Origin: Anaerolineae bacterium
GTDB taxonomy: Bacteria; Chloroflexota; Anaerolineae; J102
DNA: 9,965 bases
Direction: 5' to 3'
Assembly (NCBI GenBank): GCA_027036755.1
Contig: JALWDV010000553.1
Location: 1-9,965, forward strand
Shown here: positions 6,381 to 9,965 of the stretch, one piece after another
Layout: every line of letters starts with the position of its first letter
Numbering within the stretch: position 1 is the stretch's first letter
Translations under genes and position numbers: made by a program
The notes under the pieces: generated by a model
Database searches by the model: none
Seen by the model: the letters and a program-made list of their open reading frames with translations, nothing else
Told to the model about the DNA's origin: nothing

Positions 6381-6464
6381 ACGTCATTCCGACGACCGCA
6401 GGGAGGAGGAATCTCCTCGATTGCAAGGGGATTTCTCGGTCGCTGCGCTCCCTCGAAATGACGT
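6381..6464. repeat. Imperfect palindromic dispersed repeat with 8-bp perfect ends
   Basis: ACGTCATT (6381-6388) is the exact reverse complement of 6457-6464, and the inner arms continue imperfectly (CGACGACCGCAGGGAGG against CTCGGTCGCTGCGCTCCCTCG). This layout of GTCATTCCGA...GAGGAATC arms closed by ...TCGAAATGAC is familiar from intergenic repeats in many environmental bacterial genomes. It would fold into a long hairpin. The open frame that crosses it is a translation of repeat DNA, not a gene. Confidence 0.7.
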
Positions 6465-6470
6465 GAAATC

Positions 6471-6593
6471 TCACGCCAAGGCGCAAAAGCCGCCAAGGAT
6501 TCTTTGCTTCTTTTTCCCTTTTCGTCTTGGCGTCCCTTCGGCCAGTTCCTTCACTTCGTTCAGGACAGGCTCAGGACATGCTTTGCGTGAGGT
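6471..6593. repeat. CGCCAAGG-type palindromic repeat, apparently interrupted by a second repeat
   Basis: CGCCAAG (6474-6480, again 6491-6497) is complementary to CTTGGCG (6526-6532), and TCACGC (6471-6476) to GCGTGA (6585-6590). The right arm would read CTTGGCGT...TTTGCGTGAGG if contiguous, but about 48 bp (6533-6580) separates the pieces. That inserted part carries its own short direct repeat, CAGGACA at about 6561 and 6572, and a CTTCGTTCAGGACAGG word. The most economical reading is one dispersed repeat lying inside another. Confidence 0.55.
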
Positions 6594-6599
6594 CTATTT

Positions 6600-6926
6600 T
6601 CAAAGCGTTCGTGACGCATTGCGTTACTCTCAAGTATAAAACTTCCTTCGGCAAAGGTCAAACGATGCAAGATTGATTCCATGCCCCTTGCATCGCCCAT
6701 TCATCAGCGCACGCTAATGGCGGCTGCCTTTATGAACATTGACACTAATCCAGTCATAGGCCCGGGGCGCTTCGCGCCCGCCGCCAGCGCCAGGGGATGA
6801 AGTCGCCGGGCGGACGTGGCGAACGCCACTATGGCGATTTGTTTTGTGAACATTCAGCATTCGGCCAAAACGCTCGACTGGCCCCAACTCATTTAGGACG
6901 CCCCCCATTTGAAATTGCTGGCGCTT
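6600..6926. other. Gene-free region with a series of GC-rich hairpins
   Basis: No convincing coding frame on either strand. Hairpins seen: CGATGCAAG (6663-6671) with CTTGCATCG (6687-6695); GGGCGC (6765-6770), loop TTC, GCGCCC (6774-6779); GTGGC (6816-6820), loop GAAC, GCCAC (6825-6829). The segment 6796-6820 (GATGAAGTCGCCGGGC followed by GGACGTGGC) recurs near 9880-9911. Weak direct similarity exists between 6715-6740 and 6828-6853, centred on TGAACATT. It could be repeat debris or part of a structured leader or non-coding RNA. Nothing in the sequence decides this. Confidence 0.5.
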
Positions 6927-6955
6927 TTGTCTCCGGGGGCGTAAACCGGTACAAT
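6927..6955 (+). promoter_or_regulatory. Sigma-70-like promoter of the lipoprotein/GH2 operon
   Basis: TTGTCT (6927-6932) and TACAAT (6950-6955) are spaced 17 nt apart. Transcription would begin near 6962, leaving a leader of about 27 nt that contains the AAGGAG ribosome-binding site. The position immediately upstream of the first gene of the overlapping pair supports it as the operon promoter. Confidence 0.6.
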
Positions 6956-6973
6956 CGGGCCATAAACGCTTTC

Positions 6974-6979
6974 AAGGAG
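6974..6979 (+). promoter_or_regulatory. Ribosome-binding site deciding the lipoprotein start
   Basis: AAGGAG sits 9 nt before the ATG at 6989. The same frame is open back to an ATG at 6797, but that longer version would start before the promoter and bury the signal peptide inside the protein. This site therefore fixes the start at 6989. Confidence 0.75.
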
Positions 6980-6988
6980 CAGCAAACG

Positions 6989-7483
6989 ATGAAACATGCA
7001 CGACATCTGATGATTTTTCTGGCCCTGACGCTGTTGATGATAGCGGCGTCGGGGTGCGGCAATTTGGGATATGAGAATGGCGTTGTCAGCGTGGATGTGA
7101 CGTTGAGCGCAGAAACGTTGAACAGGATCGTCGATAACGTCGGCATCGAGAGCGATGATTTCGTGGGCAAGATCGAGAAAATCGAGCTGATCGAGCCTAA
7201 TATCATGCGCATCACGGGCGATTTCAAGCTGCTGGGCAAGGAGAGAAAAGGCAGCATCGACTTCGCCATCGAGACGGGGCAGGACGGCGTGCAGGTGAAC
7301 GCGGTCAACTCGACTATCCCGGGCATGGATGGCGACTCCCCGGCGATCCAGGCTTTCAGCAACGCTTTGGCCAAGGCTTTGGGCGCATTCGCTGCCGAAA
7401 ATGGCGATGAGAAAGCGGGCGTCACCGACATCAAGGTGAAGGATGGACAGCTTGTTCTCACGCTGAGCCTGAAGGTGAAGTGA
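6989..7483 (+). CDS. Small secreted lipoprotein, possibly DUF2993/LmeA-like
   Basis: A 164-residue protein starting MKHARHLMIFLALTLLM with the lipobox AASGC, so Cys23 should be lipidated and the protein anchored on the outer face of the cytoplasmic membrane. The mature part has alternating strand-like segments: VVSVDVTLSAETLNRIVDNV, IEKIELIEPNIMRITGDFKL, GSIDFAIETGQDGVQVNAVN, a Gly/Asp turn, an Ala-rich helix (residues ~115-135), then VTDIKVKDGQLVLTLSLKVK. Strand-rich character with a final IKVKDGQLVL strand recalls DUF2993-type periplasmic lipid-binding proteins, but this is a resemblance, not a recognised motif, and function is unknown. It is the first gene of an operon. Its TGA overlaps the GTG start of the glycoside hydrolase by the shared GTGA, implying translational coupling. 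No catalytic residues or metal sites stand out. Confidence 0.85.
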   Translation: MKHARHLMIFLALTLLMIAASGCGNLGYENGVVSVDVTLSAETLNRIVDNVGIESDDFVGKIEKIELIEPNIMRITGDFKLLGKERKGSIDFAIETGQDGVQVNAVNSTIPGMDGDSPAIQAFSNALAKALGAFAAENGDEKAGVTDIKVKDGQLVLTLSLKVK

Positions 7484-9684
7484 GTCCCTCTCTCCAGACC
7501 TGGTTTCTGGCCCGGGCCCGTCCCATCCCCATGGATGCGCCCCTGGATGACCCCGCCGGGCTACGCGACTGGCTGCCCTCCCGCGTGCCCGGCAGCATTC
7601 AGCGCGATCTGATGAACGCGGGCCGGTTGCCCGATCTTTACGCCGAGCTGGATCTGGACGAACGGCTGTGCCGGGTGGATGAGAGCGACTGGTGGTATCG
7701 CACCGAGTTGCCCGGTCTTGCACCGGGACGGCGGGCGTGGATCGATTTTGGCGGCATCGACTATTTTGCAGCGGTGACGGTGAACGGCGTGGAGTTGGAG
7801 CGCCGCGCGGGCATGTACAGTCGCCGTCGGTATGAGGTGACCGACTTCTTGCAGCAGGGGCCCGCGTCGCTGGGCGTGCGCATCTGGGGAGCGTGGGCGT
7901 TGCCGCGCTGGCCCCGCACGCGCTTCTATCGCCTCCAACGCTGGCTGGCCAGCCGTTTTCAGGTGAATCTGCAACCATTCCACGACCGTTTGCTGACTCT
8001 GAAAGCGCCGGTGCATTTCGGGTGGGATTTTTCGCCCCGGCTGATGACCGCGGGCGTGTGGGATGACGTCCGCCTGCACGTTGCGGGGCCGGTGGCTGTC
8101 GAAGATCTGTGGGTTCGGGCCGATTGGGGCCCCGAGCGAGGGCTGGTGGCCCGTCTTGAGCTGGACGCTCAGGCCCCCACGGCTGTCACCGTCGAGTTGC
8201 GTCTGGCGTCTCTGACCTCGGATGAGGGAGAGCGGGTGCGCTCGTTTGCATTGACGCTGCCCGCGGGCGTCTCCCGCCATCATCTGCACTGGCCCGACCT
8301 GCATCTTTCCTCCTGGACGACGCATGATCGGGGGCGGCCGCACCGTTATCGGCTGGAGGCGACCGTGCGCAGCAATGGCTCGGGCGAGGCGCTGGACGCC
8401 CGCACCGTCATCTTTGGCTCCCGGCGGTTTGGCTGGCGCGTCGAAGGGGGCGTCCGGCGACCCCGGCTCAATGGTCAGCCCATGCGTTTCCGCGGCGTCA
8501 ATTGGGTTCCGCTGGATTTGCTGCCCGGCGACGGCCGCGAGGAGGCGCGTTATCGGGCCTTGTTGCAGGCCGCGGTGGATGCGGGCGTCAACGCCATCCG
8601 CGTGTGGGGCGGCGGCGGTCGCGAGCGGCCGATATTTTATGAGCTGTGCGATGAGCTGGGGTTGTTGGTGTGGCAGGAAGCGCCCATCGCCTGCGTGTTT
8701 CTGGATCATCTACCGCAGGATGACGCTTTTGTTCAACTGGCGCGCCGGGAGACCGCGGGGATCATCCGCAGTCTGCGCCAGCATCCCTCGATTTTCATGT
8801 GGGGCGGCGGCAACGAATGGGGGCCGGGCCGATTTCCGGCGGTGGCGCGGGCCATGAGCGAGGTTGCAGCTCGGGAAGACCCTTCGCGGCGCTGGCTGCC
8901 CGCGTCGCCGGGGCCGGGCGATAGTCATAACTGGCGGGTGTGGCATGGGGGCGCTTCGCCCGAGCTGTATGCGCGGGACCCCGCACCGTTGCTCAGCGAG
9001 TTTGGGCTGGCCGCGCCGCCCGATGTCGAGACCCTGCGCGCCATCTTGCCCCCGGACGAGCTTTGGCCTCCGGGCGAGGCCTGGCGGGCGCGCAAGGCCG
9101 AGGTGAACAAGTTGCGGCGTTACGCCCGCTTTTTCGGGCGCGTCGATGATCTGGAATCTTTCGTGGCGGCCGCGCAAGAGGCCCAGGCTCGGGGGCTGCA
9201 AGCGGGCGTGGAGGCGTATCGTCTGCGGGAGGATGGCGTGGGGACTTTCATCTGGCAATGGAATGAGCCCTGGCCCGCCATTTCCTGGAGCGTTTTTTCT
9301 TATCACGGCGCACCCAAGCGAGCATACGCTCAGATCGCTCGCTCTTATGCGGCGCTGACCCCCATCGCCCGGGTGCGTTCCCTCCAGATCGAGTTGTGGG
9401 TGGTGAATGATGGGCCTGCAACGCCGGGCGTCTGTCAGCTCTCGGCGTCATTGAACGGACGCGAGCTCTGGGCGGGCGAAGTGACGCCCTTCGGGTTTGG
9501 CAGACGGTTGATTCACGCGCTGCCGCTGCCTGCGGAAGCGGGGTTGCTGATGTTGCGGCTGACCGGGCCGGGCGTGGATGTGAGGAATGATCTGCCGCTA
9601 CCCTGGCCGTTTCCGCCTGCGCGGACTCCGGGCCTGCGGGCGAGATTGGAGGCGCTGGTCTTGCGCTGGCTGCTGCGCTGGTGA
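7480..9684 (+). CDS. Glycoside hydrolase family 2, beta-mannosidase-like
   Basis: Beta-mannosidases of GH2 release terminal beta-linked mannose by a retaining two-glutamate mechanism. Residues ~30-200 form the sugar-binding jelly roll (VPGSIQRDLMNAGRLPDLY; later HFGWDFSPRLMTAGVWDDV, near-diagnostic for the family). About 205-315 is the immunoglobulin-like domain. The TIM barrel starts at RGVNWVPLDLLPG (338-350), with NAIRVWGGGGRERPIFYELCDELGLLVWQE (371-400). The acid/base is Glu446 in WGGGNEW and the nucleophile Glu507 in LLSEFG; DSHNWRVWHGG and FIWQWNEPWPAISWS also fit. At 734 aa it is shorter than most family members (~820-860), and the 61-residue gap between the catalytic glutamates is shorter than usual. 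No signal peptide, so probably cytoplasmic, acting on imported mannosides. It ends in a basic, Leu/Trp-rich tail. Start GTG 7480 was chosen because it overlaps the lipoprotein stop and aligns with the family N-terminus. Confidence 0.92.
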   Translation: MSPSLQTWFLARARPIPMDAPLDDPAGLRDWLPSRVPGSIQRDLMNAGRLPDLYAELDLDERLCRVDESDWWYRTELPGLAPGRRAWIDFGGIDYFAAVTVNGVELERRAGMYSRRRYEVTDFLQQGPASLGVRIWGAWALPRWPRTRFYRLQRWLASRFQVNLQPFHDRLLTLKAPVHFGWDFSPRLMTAGVWDDVRLHVAGPVAVEDLWVRADWGPERGLVARLELDAQAPTAVTVELRLASLTSDEGERVRSFALTLPAGVSRHHLHWPDLHLSSWTTHDRGRPHRYRLEATVRSNGSGEALDARTVIFGSRRFGWRVEGGVRRPRLNGQPMRFRGVNWVPLDLLPGDGREEARYRALLQAAVDAGVNAIRVWGGGGRERPIFYELCDELGLLVWQEAPIACVFLDHLPQDDAFVQLARRETAGIIRSLRQHPSIFMWGGGNEWGPGRFPAVARAMSEVAAREDPSRRWLPASPGPGDSHNWRVWHGGASPELYARDPAPLLSEFGLAAPPDVETLRAILPPDELWPPGEAWRARKAEVNKLRRYARFFGRVDDLESFVAAAQEAQARGLQAGVEAYRLREDGVGTFIWQWNEPWPAISWSVFSYHGAPKRAYAQIARSYAALTPIARVRSLQIELWVVNDGPATPGVCQLSASLNGRELWAGEVTPFGFGRRLIHALPLPAEAGLLMLRLTGPGVDVRNDLPLPWPFPPARTPGLRARLEALVLRWLLRW

Positions 9685-9720
9685 GGAACGGTAACTGCCA
9701 ACGTAGCCCTGTGCACTCGA

Positions 9721-9822
9721 CACGGATAAGGGGAAACACGGATGGAAATTTGGATGCACTGCAAAAAAGTTTTTCAACACGGAGACACGGAGGACACAGA
9801 GAAAAAATAAGGGGGGCACGGA
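9721..9822. repeat. CACGGA-word repeat downstream of the operon
   Basis: CACGGA occurs five times (9721, 9737, 9778, 9786, 9817), with the variant CACAGA at 9795. The core ACACGGAGACACGGAGGACACAGAG is a common style of dispersed intergenic repeat. It lies in the 281 bp between the hydrolase stop and the window end, where no gene or clear terminator was seen. Confidence 0.6.
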
Positions 9823-9879
9823 GAAAATCCTTTCCAAACCTTATCTTTTGGGTGCGTCCCATTTCGGTTGGAAGCGTTT

Positions 9880-9965
9880 GCCACGTCCGCCCGGCGATGA
9901 AGTCGCCGGGCTACAAAACAGCGCCGGATAAATCCGGCTAGCCCCGCAGGGGCGCTGTTTCTAGC
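9880..9965. repeat. Strongly folding GC-rich repeat at the right edge
   Basis: Two structures in a row. First, GCCCGGCGA (9889-9897), loop TGAAG, TCGCCGGGC (9903-9911): a perfect 9-bp hairpin. Second, AAACAGCGCC (9916-9925) pairs perfectly with 9951-9960. It encloses ATCCGGC (9932-9938), which can alternatively pair with GCCGGAT (9923-9929), and GCCCC/GGGGC around GCA (9941-9953). The pairings compete, giving alternative folds. GATGAAGTCGCCGGGC (9896-9911) is identical to 6796-6811, and GCCACGTCCGCCCGGCGA (9880-9897) is the exact reverse complement of 6803-6820. The second element probably continues past the window. Confidence 0.75.

Noticed and set aside
6376..6639. Plus-strand 87-codon frame in the middle gap
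   Set aside because: Made entirely of two dispersed palindromic repeats; such translations are common spurious predictions.
6612..6640. TATAAA at 6635-6640 as a promoter
   Set aside because: The hexamer 17 nt upstream (TGACGC) fits the -35 consensus poorly, and no gene begins for 350 bp. The better-spaced promoter at 6927-6955 serves the operon.
6714..6908. Minus-strand 64-codon frame with a repeated NVHK..RH phrase
   Set aside because: The repeated phrase comes from a weak direct DNA repeat (18 of 26 positions). No ribosome-binding site, no domain, and it overlaps the hairpin region.
6253..6926. CRISPR array or tRNA in the middle gap
   Set aside because: Repeats are contiguous heptamers or single palindromes without unique spacers, and no cloverleaf with a TTCRA loop was found.
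6893..7978. Minus-strand 361-codon frame
   Set aside because: Antisense across two overlapping plus-strand genes; Arg/Pro/Ser-rich shadow composition.
7561..8709. Minus-strand 382-codon frame opposite the GH2 gene
   Set aside because: Antisense shadow of a gene with complete catalytic and binding motifs.

Overview
The window looks like chromosomal DNA from a GC-rich, probably anaerobic or facultative bacterium. The best guess is a Chloroflexota lineage (Anaerolineae, Ardenticatenia or Caldilineae type). This is an inference from three things: a secreted protein with a Thr/Pro-rich linker of the TATPTT type, a tungsten-type aldehyde:ferredoxin oxidoreductase next to an iron alcohol dehydrogenase, and intergenic gaps packed with short degenerate repeats. 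No rRNA, tRNA, CRISPR array or transposase gene was seen.

Left part (1-6252, all minus strand). From the right: an SCP2-fold lipid-binding protein (5836-6252), a group III iron-containing alcohol dehydrogenase (4486-5658), an AbiEii-like nucleotidyltransferase (3711-4373), an aldehyde ferredoxin oxidoreductase (1618-3492), and a secreted zinc metalloprotease (1-1489) that runs off the left edge. The protease is uninterrupted for 496 codons. It has its own sigma-70-like promoter, so it is probably separate from the metabolic genes. The dehydrogenase and the oxidoreductase could together interconvert alcohol, aldehyde and carboxylate, with NAD(H) and ferredoxin as carriers; the SCP2 protein may handle a hydrophobic substrate.

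Gaps of the left part. The three gaps between 3493 and 5835, and the gap just upstream of the SCP2 gene, hold degenerate tandem repeats with a 7-nt period. The word differs from gap to gap (AATTGTC, CGTCAAA, ATGATTA, TTCAGTA, TGCGTGA), and the words are usually arranged as inverted pairs. The gap between the oxidoreductase and the nucleotidyltransferase is a nested palindrome of about 220 bp that looks like a miniature element. It also supplies the last codons and stop of the nucleotidyltransferase.

Middle (6253-6926). I see no gene here. It is a mosaic of heptamers, two imperfect palindromic dispersed-repeat types (one apparently interrupted by another), and a run of GC-rich hairpins.

Right part (6927-9684, plus strand). 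A sigma-70-like promoter leads into a two-gene operon: a small lipoprotein (6989-7483) overlapping by GTGA a GH2 beta-mannosidase-like enzyme (7480-9684). The tail (9685-9965) holds CACGGA-type repeats and a strongly folding repeat. Part of that repeat matches, in both orientations, a module just upstream of the operon, so the two-gene operon is bracketed by related repeats.
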